A DNA stretch of 64,000 bases from Rhizorhabdus dicambivorans (GCF_002355275.1 NZ_CP023449.1:558001-622000); one strand, 5' to 3'; positions 17,783 through 27,248 are shown, counted from the first letter of the stretch. Numbers and translations: made by a program. The notes: generated from the letters alone by a model not told the origin.

Positions 17783-19747
17783 TTAGTTGAGCGCCCCGAT
17801 GATCTTCGGGGCGAGCTTGTCGGCCGTCAGGCCGAAATGATCGTAGAGCGCCTTGACCGGGGCCGAAGCACCGAAGCTGTCGACGCCGAAGCGCAGGCCC
17901 TTGCGGCCGACATAGCGCTCCCAGCCCATCGTCGTGCCGGCCTCGATCGAGACGAGCAGCACGCCACCGGGCAGGATGTCGTCGCGATAGCTCTCCGGCT
18001 GGGCGTCGAAGCGCTCCCAGCTCGGCATCGAGACGACGTCGGCGCCATGGCCGGCCTCTTCCAGCTTCTTCGCGGTGGCCAGCGCGATCTCGACCTCCGA
18101 GCCGCTGGCGATCAGCACCGCCTTGCGCGGCCCCTCGGCGGCCTTCAGGCGATAGGCGCCCTTGGCCGAGCGGTTCTCGCTGACGTCGGTGCGCAGCTGG
18201 GGCAGGCCCTCGCGCGACAAGGCGAGCAGCGATGGGCCGTCGGCCTTCTCCAGGCTCAGCGCCCAGCATTCGGCGGTCTCGACGACGTCGCACGGGCGAT
18301 AGACGTCGAGGTTCGGCATCGCGCGCAGGCTCATGACATGCTCGATCGGCTGGTGGGTGGGGCCGTCCTCGCCCAGGCCGATCGAATCATGCGTCATCAC
18401 ATAGACGACGCGCTGCTGCTGGAGCGCCGACAGCCGGATCGCCGCGCGGCAATAGTCGGAGAAGACCAGGAAGGTGCCGCCATAGGGGATGACGCCGCCA
18501 TGCAGCGCCATGCCGTTCATCGCGCAGCCCATGCCGAACTCGCGGATGCCGTAATAGACATAGCGGCCGCCATAATTGTCGGCGGTCAGCGGGGCCTGGT
18601 CCTTGGTCTTGGTGTTGTTCGATCCGGTCAGGTCGGCCGATCCGCCCAGCGTCTCGGGCAGCTGCGCGTTGATCGCGCCCAGCACCATTTCGGATGCCTT
18701 GCGGGTCGCCACCTTCTGCGGATTGGCGGCCAGATCGTCGAGATAGGGCTGCAGCGAGAAATCCGCCGGCAGCTTGCCGGCCATGCGGCGCTCGAACTCG
18801 GCACGCTGCGGCGAGGCGACGAGGCGCGCTTCCCAGGCGCTGCGCACCGCCGAGCCGCGCGAGCCGGCTTCGGCCCAGGCGGCCTTGATGTCCTCGGGGA
18901 TGACGAAGGGCTCGGCGGTCCAGCCGAGATAGTCGCGCGCGGCGGCAACCTCGTCGGTGCCCAGCGCCGCGCCATGCGTCGCCGACGTGCCCTGCTTGTT
19001 CGGCGCGCCATAGCCGATGACGGTCGTGCACTGGACGATCGACGGGCGCGGATCGGCCTTGGCGGCCTCCAGCGCGGCGTTGATGCTGTCCGGATCATGG
19101 CCGTCGCACGATATGGTATGCCAGCCGGTCGCGGCGTAGCGGGCGAGCACGTCCTCGGACGAGCTGAGCGAGACCGCGCCGTCGATGGTGATCTTGTTGT
19201 CGTCCCACAGCACGATCAGGCGGCCGAGCTTGAGGTGCCCGGCCAGGCCGATCGCCTCATGGTTGACGCCTTCCATCAGGCAGCCGTCGCCGGCCAGCAC
19301 CCAGGTGAAATGATCGACCAGATCGTCGCCGAAGCTGGCGTTCAGGTGGCGCTCGGCGATCGCCATGCCGACCGCGGTGGCGAGCCCCGAACCGAGCGGC
19401 CCGGTGGTCGCCTCGACCCCGGCCAGCTCGAAATTCTCGGGGTGGCCGGCGCAGGGGCTGTGCAGCTGGCGGAAATTGCGGATGTCGTCGATCGTCGGGC
19501 GCGCATAGCCGGTCAGGTGGAGCAGCGCGTAGATCAGCATCGAGCCATGGCCGGCCGACAGCACGAAGCGGTCGCGGTCGGCCCATTTCGGCTGGGCGGG
19601 ATCGAACTTCAGATGCTTGGTGAACAGCTCGGTCGCGACGTCGGCCATGCCCATCGGCATGCCGGGGTGGCCCGAATTGGCCGCCTGCACCGCGTCCATC
19701 GAAAGCGCGCGAATGGCATTGGCGAGCTGCCTCGATGCAATCGTCAT
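17783..19747 (-). CDS. tkt: Transketolase
   Basis: The 654-residue protein is a complete transketolase: the N-terminal ANSGHPGMPMGMADVA, the thiamine-pyrophosphate site VLAGDGCLMEGVNHEA ... WDDNKITIDG, the pyrimidine domain with YYGIREFGMGCAMNGMALHGG and HDSIGLGEDGPTHQPIEH, and the C-terminal domain. It exchanges two-carbon units between sugar phosphates. An AAAGGTAG Shine-Dalgarno lies close to the ATG. It heads the operon tkt-gap-MOSC-pgk-oxygenases-aldolase and is divergent from the zapA unit. Confidence 0.97.
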   Translation of the reverse strand: MTIASRQLANAIRALSMDAVQAANSGHPGMPMGMADVATELFTKHLKFDPAQPKWADRDRFVLSAGHGSMLIYALLHLTGYARPTIDDIRNFRQLHSPCAGHPENFELAGVEATTGPLGSGLATAVGMAIAERHLNASFGDDLVDHFTWVLAGDGCLMEGVNHEAIGLAGHLKLGRLIVLWDDNKITIDGAVSLSSSEDVLARYAATGWHTISCDGHDPDSINAALEAAKADPRPSIVQCTTVIGYGAPNKQGTSATHGAALGTDEVAAARDYLGWTAEPFVIPEDIKAAWAEAGSRGSAVRSAWEARLVASPQRAEFERRMAGKLPADFSLQPYLDDLAANPQKVATRKASEMVLGAINAQLPETLGGSADLTGSNNTKTKDQAPLTADNYGGRYVYYGIREFGMGCAMNGMALHGGVIPYGGTFLVFSDYCRAAIRLSALQQQRVVYVMTHDSIGLGEDGPTHQPIEHVMSLRAMPNLDVYRPCDVVETAECWALSLEKADGPSLLALSREGLPQLRTDVSENRSAKGAYRLKAAEGPRKAVLIASGSEVEIALATAKKLEEAGHGADVVSMPSWERFDAQPESYRDDILPGGVLLVSIEAGTTMGWERYVGRKGLRFGVDSFGASAPVKALYDHFGLTADKLAPKIIGALN

Positions 19748-19889
19748 ATTCTACCTTTATGCAGACCGGCTGGGATCGCGCGCGTGCTGTATGTCTTATG
19801 CGCGCGGCCCCTTTGTCGTGCCGGAGCGCAACCGTCAACCTTGGGGGATGGCTTGCAGGGTCTGCCGGTGCTGCTATGCCTTCGAATCG

Positions 19890-20090
19890 ATGACTGACCG
19901 CCGCCTGATTTTGGCCCTGGGCCGCCTCGAACGCGCCATCGCGCGCGTGGAAGCGGGCATCGAAGCCGCGCCGTCCTTCGGCCATGACGAGAATGAGGCG
20001 CTGTTCCGTCTCGCCGAACGCCACCGCACCCTGCGCGAGGCGACCGAATCGGCGATCGAACGGATCGACCGCCTGCTGGGGAGCCACTGA
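19890..20090 (+). CDS. Small helical protein upstream of zapA
   Basis: This 66-residue protein is almost entirely charged and helical (LALGRLERAIARVEAGI ... RLAERHRTLREATESAIERID), which suggests a short coiled coil. It lies directly before zapA with a shared base at the stop/start (TGATG), so co-translation is likely. Similar short genes precede zapA in other sphingomonads. A role with the cell-division protein ZapA is a guess from position only. Confidence 0.7.
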   Translation: MTDRRLILALGRLERAIARVEAGIEAAPSFGHDENEALFRLAERHRTLREATESAIERIDRLLGSH

Positions 20091-20425
20091 TGGCCGATGT
20101 CGATGTCGAGGTCACCGGGCGCCGCTACAAGCTGAGCTGCCGCGACGGCGAGGAGGACCATCTCCGCGCGCTGGTGCGGATGGTCGATGCCAAGGCGACC
20201 GAGCTGACCGGCGCGCTGGGCGACATGACCGAGGCGCGCACCCTGCTGCTCTCCGCGCTGCTGCTCGCCGACGAACTCAACGACCTGCGCGGCGCGGCGG
20301 CGGTGGCGCGCAACGAACCCGATCCCGCCCCGGCGGACATCGATCCCGCCTATGCGGTGGCGATCGAGCGCATCGCCGAGCGCGTCGAGCGCCTCGCCGA
20401 CCAGATCGAGCGGACGGCGGGGTAG
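20090..20425 (+). CDS. zapA: Cell division protein ZapA
   Basis: The 111-residue protein matches ZapA: N-terminal VDVEVTGRRYKLSCRDGEEDHLRALVRMVDAKATEL (globular domain), the MTEARTLLLSALLLADEL helix, and a C-terminal coiled coil (IERIAERVERLADQIE). ZapA dimers bundle FtsZ filaments at the division site. In many proteobacteria the 6S RNA gene and fau (5-formyl-THF cyclo-ligase) follow zapA; here fau is found about 4.6 kb away because a large gene is inserted. Confidence 0.9.
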   Translation: MADVDVEVTGRRYKLSCRDGEEDHLRALVRMVDAKATELTGALGDMTEARTLLLSALLLADELNDLRGAAAVARNEPDPAPADIDPAYAVAIERIAERVERLADQIERTAG

Positions 20426-20573
20426 CGCATCTTTCCGGGTCAACGGCTCGGCGGTCGGAATGGAACTCATCAGCATTACCCTGCATGAGCGCGAGCCTTG
20501 GGCGCTTTGACAGGCCCTGATCCCTTTGCGGCGATTCCGGGCAGGCCGATGTGGCATCCGCCTGGAAACCGCT

Positions 20574-23500
20574 TCAGAAATTCCTACGGCCGGAAGCGTC
20601 GGACGAACTGATGGCCGCTGAGATGCGCGGAATGTCGGTGATCACCTGTGCCGCCTCGTGAATAGCCGTCTGGTAGCGCTGACGGGTCGCCATCTTGATG
20701 CAGGTCCGCGCGAGCTGCTCGGCCGTGACCGGATGCCCCCGGGCCGCCATTATTTTGGCAATCAACGCGCGCAGTGAAATCTTGCGCAATTCCATGCCAT
20801 AGCGGGTGGCGATCATCATCGCATCGGTGGCATAACGCAGAGCCCCCTCGAAGTCTGACATATGCAGCCGTGCGCGCGCCGTCACCATGGATGCCTCGCA
20901 CCGCACCCGGTGAACATCGGTATGGATGGCGTAGGTAAGCGCTTCCTCCAGATAGCGATGGGCTCGTTTCTGCTGGAGCGGTGGCGTCGGCTCGGGGTCG
21001 AACAGAAAGGTATCGGCTAAGGTGATCTGCAGACGATGGACGATGTCCATCTGCACGCCTGATTGGGCAAGGCTCAGCGCGCGTTCCAGTGTCGCTCGGC
21101 GTTCGGCAGCGGGTTTCAGGGCGCTGCCCTGTGCGTTGGCACGCAGCCGTTCGAAATAGGCCTGGGCCCTGACCTCTCCGAGTTCGGACAGGCGGCCGCA
21201 CGCCTCTTCATAGCACGCAAGCGCCGGGTCGGCCTGGCCGCGTAGATGGCGGCACCAGCCAAGATAGCCGGTGGCGATGGCGGTCGCCAGCTTGTCCTCG
21301 CGAAGCTGGCCGTTCTGGCTGAGGTCGATCAGTTCCTCACATTTGCGTTCCGCGACGCCGATTTCCCCGCGCTCGATATCCACGGTCAGCTGGTTCAGCC
21401 TGATTCGTCGCCAATTATGGGCGCGATCATCGCGTTCGACCCATTCTCGATTGACCAGCATGGCCTGATCAAAGGAGCTGCGGGCCTCGTATACGTCGCC
21501 CATGGCCAGGCGGACTACGCCCCTTTCATTGTGCAGCCAGACCAGCTCGTCGGGGTAGAAGGGCTCGGCGGGGCCGAATTGTTCGTGGATGAGCTCGCGA
21601 ATCGTGTCGCTGTTTCGGGGTGCTTTCAGGACGCTGCAGAGCCCGGCGTGCAGCGCTTCCCGCGCCATGGACAATTTCCCATAGCCGTCGATCAGATCGT
21701 CCAGCCGTTCGGCATGTTCGAGCAAAACGCCGTCGCGCCCCTCGCGGATCAGCCGGTCGCCGCTGTCGAGCGTCAGCAGGCCGGTGGTCGAATAGTAGCT
21801 GCGTACAAGCGCCAGCGCGGTGCGGATCGCCCGCGCATGGCGGGCGGAGCAGAGCAGGTCGATGTCGAGCGGCTTGGGCGCGGCCTCGCTTGCGCCACAG
21901 GCCATGGCGACCTCGCCGAGCAGCTTGCGGTAAGCGTTTTCGGTCAGGCCGAGCGCTCGTGCGCGCTTCCGCAACCCGTTCTTCTGCTGATGCCGGTAGG
22001 AGCTGATCAGCCGATCAATCGCATCGCCGAGCTCATCGTGGATGTCGTTGTCGGGAATATCCCCGTCGGTGGGCTGGGCGACATAGAGCGACATGTTGAA
22101 CGCGGTCGACAGCTTGGCCTCGCTCAACGGGATGCCGTAACGATACCGCAGTTCGGTCAGCAACAGCCGATGAAGCGCGAAGCGCGGCACGGGCTCGATG
22201 CCGGGTGCGGCAGCGTCGCGATAGCCGTCCAGCTTCAGGACAAGCCGCGCTTCGACCAGCGCGTCAAGCGCATCGGAGAATCCCGCGCCTGCCGCTTTGA
22301 GTGCAGGCATGAGCCGAAGGACATCCTCCTCGACCGGCAAGCCGATGAAAGCGAGCGCTTTCAATATGTTGCGGGCCGTATCGATCCCGGGGTTGTTCTG
22401 TCCTCGCTTGGTCAGCAACGTCGTCAGGATATTCTCGTCGAGGAGGATGCCGAAGAGCGTTCGCCGGATATCTATGAGATTGCCGCTGATCCGCCCGCTT
22501 CGGTTTGCATCATAGCTGTCAATGGCGTGGCGCAGCGCCGGAGACATGCCGATCCCCTGTTCTTTCGCGCCTTGCCAGATCGAGTTGAAATAGCAGCCGG
22601 GGATAGCGGGGTCCGCGCCTTGGAGAAGGCGGGCCGGCCGCACGCCGTCGCGGGCATCCCAAACCGTGATGCCGAGCTTTTCGACATATTTCCGGACCCG
22701 TTCGGTGCCGAACATCACCCAATATGTGCGCTTGGTCCCCGATGTCCTCGGGGCGCCTCTAGGTCCGCGCGCCAGCGTCAGCAACTGGTCCAGCTCTGCG
22801 CTCAGCGGATTGCCAGCGGTGTCGAAAAAGCGTTCCATACCATTGATGACGATAAGCGCATCGGGTTGGCCGGAGTTGGCAAGCGCTTGATCGAGCTGCA
22901 GATTGGTAAAGAAGTTTTGACGGCTTGTGAGGGGCACGCCCTCACCGTCCACCATCGGAACGCCGAATTTGTCGGACAGGAATCGCGACAGACCATCCAG
23001 GATGGTATCGGTGTCGAAGGTGAAACCTCCATTGATGAGGATGCCATCCTCTTTGCCTTCCAGGCCTAGCTCTACAGCGCTGGCGACGGTCGCGCGGGCC
23101 ATGTTGCCCTTGCCGCAGCCCTGGGCGCCGATGATGCAGATCATATTGTCGGTGGGAAGGTGCCGCTTCAGCCGGTCCAGCATCCTGTCGTCAATGGCCC
23201 AACGCTCAGGATTGTCGACCGCGTACTCGGCCCATAAGACTACGGGCTTCCCCTTTGCGGAGCGAAGCCGCCCTTCCATCGAACGCCAGTTGCTGCCGAT
23301 ATGGCGCTCCCTGACGGTCGGGTTGATAAAGGCGTTTTTGCCTTGGGCTACCCCGGCGGCCAGGAGAGCGACGCAATGTCGCAAGGCGGCCAGATCGCTG
23401 CCGGTGGACTGGTCCGCCTTCTTGAACCGGGCTTTCCTGTCTAGCGAAGCCATCGAGATATTCTTGGCGAAACCGTTGCTGACCCGCTTGTAACGCCGGG

Positions 23501-24692
23501 ATTGGCCGACATAGCCGTCCGGGTTGCCCGCGACCGTTTCGAAATCCGAATCGAATATCGTCAGGACGCCGAGCCGCCGCAGGAAATCCACTCGCATCGC
23601 CTCGACCGCTTCGGGCGCGAGTTGCTTGGGCTTGATCGACCAGAGCAGGAAGGTCGGTGCGACCCGTTGATAGGGGTTGTTGCTGATAAACTCCTGCAGC
23701 TCACTGTTGAGCTCTTGCTCGCCCATGCCCAAGCCGACGAACAGGATAGGATTTCCGCCCATCATCAGTCGTTTGGCGAATTCGAAGGGCGCGCGGTTGA
23801 GATCGTTCCGCCTGTAAAGATTGTCGTAGTCGCGCTGGCTGACGATCATGCTCCGCCAGTTGCAGGCCCGGCCATGGAGGTGCATGACATGGCCATCGAC
23901 ATCGTCGGTGCCGACGGCGAATTCGATCATGCGGTCGATGCGTTCGCGATTCAGCAGATCGCTCTCGATCGCCCATCCGTCGGAAAAGACCCGCCTTATG
24001 CGGCCGCTTCCCAGGTCCCAGTAGAAATTCTCGTTGGCCGCGTTGCGAAGGTTAACGAGCGTCTGGAAGGGCGATAATCCCCTGCCGCTGTCGGAGATTC
24101 GATCGGCCAGCATCGCCACCCGTTCGATCTCGAAATCATAGGAGGGCGTGGCGAAGCGGCGGATGCCCAGAGCGTGCCAGAGAGCGAATGGCACGTTGAG
24201 CATGTCGTCGAACCCCGCCCCGTTGGCGTCGGGCGCCTGCATCCGCCAGTGCGGCCGGGGCTCCCGGAAACGCCGGGCCAATTGGACGCGTACGGCCTCC
24301 CTGACGGTCTCGAACTGGTCGAGCGGCCAGTCGTCCGCCCTGACGGATCGCTTGAACTCCTCGGGCAAGGGCTCGCGCCACTCGTCCAATGCCTCCTCGA
24401 TGATGCTCATGCCGACCTGGACCGGCCAGCTCGAACTTGCGCTGAGCCGTTCATATTTTTCGATTCTGCCGCGCATCACGTCGTCCGCGAGCACCCGGGA
24501 AGCATCGGCTCCCAAAGCGGAGACGGTCATTCTGAGTTGTTCCCAGCCGCCATAGCCGAATGCCTGGGTCGCCATCGATCCTACGAAGGCTATCATCCGG
24601 CCGGTTGCCAGTGAGCGGAAGAACTCCAACCTAGCGCGCTGCGCCAGCTTGTGGTCGTGCAGATAATATTTCTTAAGGTAATTCGCCCCCAT
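20574..24692 (-). CDS. SIR2-like / STAND P-loop NTPase / TPR protein, candidate anti-phage gene
   Basis: The protein has about 1372 residues. Residues 30-330 form a SIR2-like domain: MIAFVGSMAT (33-42) at the NAD-binding loop, TPSYDFEIE (182-190) in the place of the usual TTNYD, HVMHLHGR (268-275) with the expected catalytic His, a DY..L segment, and ILFVGLGMGEQELN (316-329). A P-loop NTPase of STAND type follows: Walker A GAQGCGKGN (522-530) and Walker B ALIVINGMERFF (612-623). The C-terminal 350 residues are helical repeats of TPR type. In known SIR2-STAND immunity proteins the sensor binds a phage protein, the NTPase assembles and SIR2 destroys NAD. The Asn-to-Ser change in TPSYD is notable. 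The ATG at 24692 was chosen for the GGGGG 8 bases upstream; 24707 and 24710 are alternatives. It interrupts the zapA-fau neighbourhood, a sign of acquisition. Function is inferred. Confidence 0.85.
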   Translation of the reverse strand: MGANYLKKYYLHDHKLAQRARLEFFRSLATGRMIAFVGSMATQAFGYGGWEQLRMTVSALGADASRVLADDVMRGRIEKYERLSASSSWPVQVGMSIIEEALDEWREPLPEEFKRSVRADDWPLDQFETVREAVRVQLARRFREPRPHWRMQAPDANGAGFDDMLNVPFALWHALGIRRFATPSYDFEIERVAMLADRISDSGRGLSPFQTLVNLRNAANENFYWDLGSGRIRRVFSDGWAIESDLLNRERIDRMIEFAVGTDDVDGHVMHLHGRACNWRSMIVSQRDYDNLYRRNDLNRAPFEFAKRLMMGGNPILFVGLGMGEQELNSELQEFISNNPYQRVAPTFLLWSIKPKQLAPEAVEAMRVDFLRRLGVLTIFDSDFETVAGNPDGYVGQSRRYKRVSNGFAKNISMASLDRKARFKKADQSTGSDLAALRHCVALLAAGVAQGKNAFINPTVRERHIGSNWRSMEGRLRSAKGKPVVLWAEYAVDNPERWAIDDRMLDRLKRHLPTDNMICIIGAQGCGKGNMARATVASAVELGLEGKEDGILINGGFTFDTDTILDGLSRFLSDKFGVPMVDGEGVPLTSRQNFFTNLQLDQALANSGQPDALIVINGMERFFDTAGNPLSAELDQLLTLARGPRGAPRTSGTKRTYWVMFGTERVRKYVEKLGITVWDARDGVRPARLLQGADPAIPGCYFNSIWQGAKEQGIGMSPALRHAIDSYDANRSGRISGNLIDIRRTLFGILLDENILTTLLTKRGQNNPGIDTARNILKALAFIGLPVEEDVLRLMPALKAAGAGFSDALDALVEARLVLKLDGYRDAAAPGIEPVPRFALHRLLLTELRYRYGIPLSEAKLSTAFNMSLYVAQPTDGDIPDNDIHDELGDAIDRLISSYRHQQKNGLRKRARALGLTENAYRKLLGEVAMACGASEAAPKPLDIDLLCSARHARAIRTALALVRSYYSTTGLLTLDSGDRLIREGRDGVLLEHAERLDDLIDGYGKLSMAREALHAGLCSVLKAPRNSDTIRELIHEQFGPAEPFYPDELVWLHNERGVVRLAMGDVYEARSSFDQAMLVNREWVERDDRAHNWRRIRLNQLTVDIERGEIGVAERKCEELIDLSQNGQLREDKLATAIATGYLGWCRHLRGQADPALACYEEACGRLSELGEVRAQAYFERLRANAQGSALKPAAERRATLERALSLAQSGVQMDIVHRLQITLADTFLFDPEPTPPLQQKRAHRYLEEALTYAIHTDVHRVRCEASMVTARARLHMSDFEGALRYATDAMMIATRYGMELRKISLRALIAKIMAARGHPVTAEQLARTCIKMATRQRYQTAIHEAAQVITDIPRISAAISSSDASGRRNF

Positions 24693-25029
24693 TGCGTACA
24701 CCCCCATCATGGAGACTAGATGGGGAAGGGCAGGCGTCAACCGGATGTTACGAAAACGGACCTTTCTCGACCGGCGCCGCCACCTTCCCGCCGGGGACAT
24801 GTCGCCCGCCGATGTCGGTGACACCCCTTGAGCAACGCCCTCGTCGCGCCTACATATGTCCATGGCGGGTACTGCTTCGCACGAGCTGTAGCGAACATCC
24901 CTGAGGCGATTCACATTCCTAGGGGGCTGTCCCTGTTCGGATCCTGGTCCGATGCATATGGTCCCCACCTGATGCTCATGGCGTCAGAGGATATTCCAGC
25001 AAACGACCATGGCGGTCCCGCCACCTTCC
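24693..25029. other. Gene-free stretch between the SIR2-STAND gene and fau
   Basis: No convincing reading frame is present. The stretch holds the divergent promoter area for the two flanking genes and several small inverted repeats: TTCGC/GCGAA (24877-24896), TCGGA/TCCGA (24937-24952) and CTGATGC/GCGTCAG (24969-24987). The 9-mer CCATGGCGG occurs at 24870-24878 and again at 25007-25015. By synteny a 6S RNA gene could lie here or just after zapA (20426-20573), but I could not fold a convincing 6S secondary structure by eye. Confidence 0.4.
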
Positions 25030-25599
25030 ATGAGCGCTGATCTCTCCAAGCCGGCCCAGCGGGCTGAACTGCGCGCGCTCCGCGATGCCTTCGTGCTCGC
25101 CCTCGCGCCCGGCGAACGCGCCCGGCTGGAGGCGGAGGCGGCGCGCCATCTGGGGCCGCTGATCGCGGGCGCGCGGAGCGTCGCCTTCTATCATGCGCTC
25201 GGCGGCGAGATGGACTGCGGGCCGGCGATCGACGCTGCGGCCGCCGCCGGAATCGCCGTGGCGCTGCCCCATGTCGAGGCGCGCGGCGCGCCGATGCGAT
25301 TCCTGGCCTGGGCGCCTGGAGACCGCCTCGTTCCCGGCTGGCGCGGCCTGCTCCAGCCGGAGGCCGATTCGCCGCCGGTTTCCCCCGATATCGTGATCGC
25401 GCCGCTGCTCGGATTCGACTCGGCCCTGCGGCGAATCGGGCAGGGCGCGGGTTTCTACGATCGCGCGCTCGCCGCCCTGCCGGACGTTAAAAAAATCGGC
25501 TGGGGCTGGTCGATCCAGCAGCGGCCCGCCATAGCCTCCGATCCCTGGGACGTGCCGCTCGACGCGGTCGTCACCGAGGCGGGTGTGATCGGAGGGTGA
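25030..25599 (+). CDS. fau: 5-formyltetrahydrofolate cyclo-ligase
   Basis: The protein of about 189 residues has the family's basic N-terminal helix (LRALRDAFVLAL), the SVAFYHALGGEMD strand and the signature LLGFDSALRRIGQGAGFYDRALA, which binds ATP and folate, near the C-terminus. It converts 5-formyl-THF to 5,10-methenyl-THF using ATP. The ATG at 25030 fits the family start better than that at 25009. It is normally next to zapA and 6S RNA; here that link is broken by the inserted SIR2-STAND gene. Confidence 0.9.
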   Translation: MSADLSKPAQRAELRALRDAFVLALAPGERARLEAEAARHLGPLIAGARSVAFYHALGGEMDCGPAIDAAAAAGIAVALPHVEARGAPMRFLAWAPGDRLVPGWRGLLQPEADSPPVSPDIVIAPLLGFDSALRRIGQGAGFYDRALAALPDVKKIGWGWSIQQRPAIASDPWDVPLDAVVTEAGVIGG

Positions 25600-25603
25600 A
25601 GCG

Positions 25604-25858
25604 ATGAACGGCCAACCGAGCGGGGAGCCGAGCTGGCGCAAGCCGGCGGGCATCTTCCTGATCTTGCTGCTGATTTCGGTGTGGGCGGTGATTGTCGTTA
25701 CGGCATCGCCGTGGATCGGGCGGCTTCATCCGCTGCTACAGGCGCCGGTCTACATCGTCGCCGGCATCGTCTGGATCCTGCCGCTGAAGCCGCTGCTCGC
25801 CTGGATGGAGACCGGCCGCTGGCACTGGGGGCCACGTAAAAATACGGGTGGGCATTAA
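25604..25858 (+). CDS. DUF2842 membrane protein
   Basis: The 84-residue protein has two transmembrane helices (about residues 15-36 and 45-64) and the typical C-terminal WMETGRWHW motif of the alphaproteobacterial DUF2842 family. It lies 4 bases after fau and is probably in the same transcript. The function is unknown. Confidence 0.85.
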   Translation: MNGQPSGEPSWRKPAGIFLILLLISVWAVIVVTASPWIGRLHPLLQAPVYIVAGIVWILPLKPLLAWMETGRWHWGPRKNTGGH

Positions 25859-25915
25859 CCGGATGTATCGAATCTCGCGCTAATCCCCGTCTTCGAGATC
25901 AGGGGTTCAGACACG

Positions 25916-26950
25916 GTGCGCGAAGAACGTATAGCCGAAAAGTCAGCCGAACGCGCGGAGTGGCGCCGGCTCTATGACATGATCGGCAAGCTTCTGTTCG
26001 ATCATGGGCTGGAGCCCTCGCCCGCCAATTTCGAGTTGTGCCACCGCTATCTCTCGGGCCGCGACGGCGAACTCAACGCGCTGATCGACAAGGCGATCGC
26101 CAAGGATGGCGGGCTGAGCGAGGCCATCGCCACCGCTATCTCCGCCAAGCTCGACCCCGGCCTCTCGACCGATGAGCTGTCGCGGATCGCCAGCGACGCG
26201 CAGGGCTATCTCGAACAGATGACCACGATCCTCGCCAGGTCGGGCGACGATGCCCGCGACTATGGCGAGGCGCTGGCGCATGAGGCGGAGGGGCTGGAGT
26301 CGAACGCCTCGCCCACGCTCAGCGTCAAGACGCTGGTCGATCTCACCAAATCGATGATCGAGAAGGCCCAGGCCGCCGAGGAGGATCTGCGCCGCACCGA
26401 GATGCAGATGACGGCGATGCGCAAGGACCTCGCCACCGCCCAGCACAAGGCGAACAGCGATCCGCTCACCGGCCTGCCGAATCGCCGCGCGCTCGACCAG
26501 CATCTGCGCGCCGCGTTCGAGAATGCCCGCCGCGCCGATACGCCGCTGGCGCTGGCGATCTGCGACATCGATCATTTCAAGCAGTTCAACGACACCCACG
26601 GCCATGTCATCGGCGATGAGGTGATCAAGTTCGTCGGCTCCTCGCTGGGCCGCGCCGCCTCGAACGGCGATGTGTTCGTCGCGCGCTATGGCGGCGAGGA
26701 ATTCGTGATGGTGTTCGAGCGCGCCTCGGTCGCCAATGCGATGGCGACTCTCGACAAGATCCGCGCCGCCATCGCCGCGCGCGAGCTGAAGGTGACGAAC
26801 ACCGGCCAGTCGCTCGGCAAGCTCAGCTTCTCGGGCGGGCTGGCGCAGATCAACATCCAGGATTCGCCTGGCTCGATCCTCAAGCGCGCCGATGCCGCGC
26901 TCTACAAGGCCAAGCAGGCGGGGCGCAACCGGATCAGCGCGGCGGACTGA
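25916..26950 (+). CDS. GGDEF domain diguanylate cyclase
   Basis: The 344-residue protein has an N-terminal helical region of about 170 residues that ends in a coiled coil (AQAAEEDLRRTEMQMTAMRKDL), and a C-terminal GGDEF domain: DPLTGLPNRRAL, ICDIDHFKQFNDTHGH and the active site RYGGEEF. An intact GGEEF signature predicts synthesis of cyclic di-GMP from two GTP. The RxxD inhibitory site that should precede the motif is absent, so product inhibition is not expected. There is no transmembrane segment or known sensory domain. The start is a GTG at 25916, 11 bases after an AGGGG. Confidence 0.92.
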   Translation: MREERIAEKSAERAEWRRLYDMIGKLLFDHGLEPSPANFELCHRYLSGRDGELNALIDKAIAKDGGLSEAIATAISAKLDPGLSTDELSRIASDAQGYLEQMTTILARSGDDARDYGEALAHEAEGLESNASPTLSVKTLVDLTKSMIEKAQAAEEDLRRTEMQMTAMRKDLATAQHKANSDPLTGLPNRRALDQHLRAAFENARRADTPLALAICDIDHFKQFNDTHGHVIGDEVIKFVGSSLGRAASNGDVFVARYGGEEFVMVFERASVANAMATLDKIRAAIAARELKVTNTGQSLGKLSFSGGLAQINIQDSPGSILKRADAALYKAKQAGRNRISAAD

Positions 26951-27014
26951 GCGCCGTCCGCGCCGCCGCATATTGCCGGCTGTATTTTCCGCGCGATCGG
27001 TCTACATCCCGGGC

Positions 27015-27248
27015 ATGTCCGGAAACACCTTCTTCTTCATCCTGATCCTCGCGGCGATGGTCGCCACCGTGGTGGCGCTGGTGCGCGGGATCATCGCCTT
27101 CCTCAAGACGACCGAGGCCGATCTGAAGGCCGGCGGCATCAACCAGTCGGGCCTCCGCCAGAACAAGATGATGCGGATGCGCATCGCCTTCCAGGCGGTC
27201 GCGGTGATCCTGGTCATCCTCATGCTGATCCTCAGCCGCGGAAGCTGA
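27015..27248 (+). CDS. Twin-transmembrane small protein (HIG1-like)
   Basis: The 77-residue protein has two hydrophobic helices (about residues 5-27 and 55-74) with a short basic loop (RQNKMMRMRIAFQAVAV) characteristic of HIG1-domain/twin-transmembrane small proteins of alphaproteobacteria. Related proteins are linked to respiratory complexes, but this is a family-level inference. It precedes the cobalamin adenosyltransferase gene, as in many relatives. Confidence 0.75.
   Translation: MSGNTFFFILILAAMVATVVALVRGIIAFLKTTEADLKAGGINQSGLRQNKMMRMRIAFQAVAVILVILMLILSRGS

Noticed and set aside
17837-19897. 686-codon open frame opposite transketolase
   Set aside because: It is a shadow of tkt in high-GC DNA with no recognisable motif or ribosome-binding site.
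21246-23069. 607-codon open frame opposite the SIR2-STAND gene
   Set aside because: Composition and lack of motifs mark it as antisense noise; the opposite strand has clear domain motifs.
24828-25040. 70-codon open frame before fau
   Set aside because: It lacks a ribosome-binding site and overlaps the fau start and several inverted repeats; composition does not resemble the neighbouring genes.
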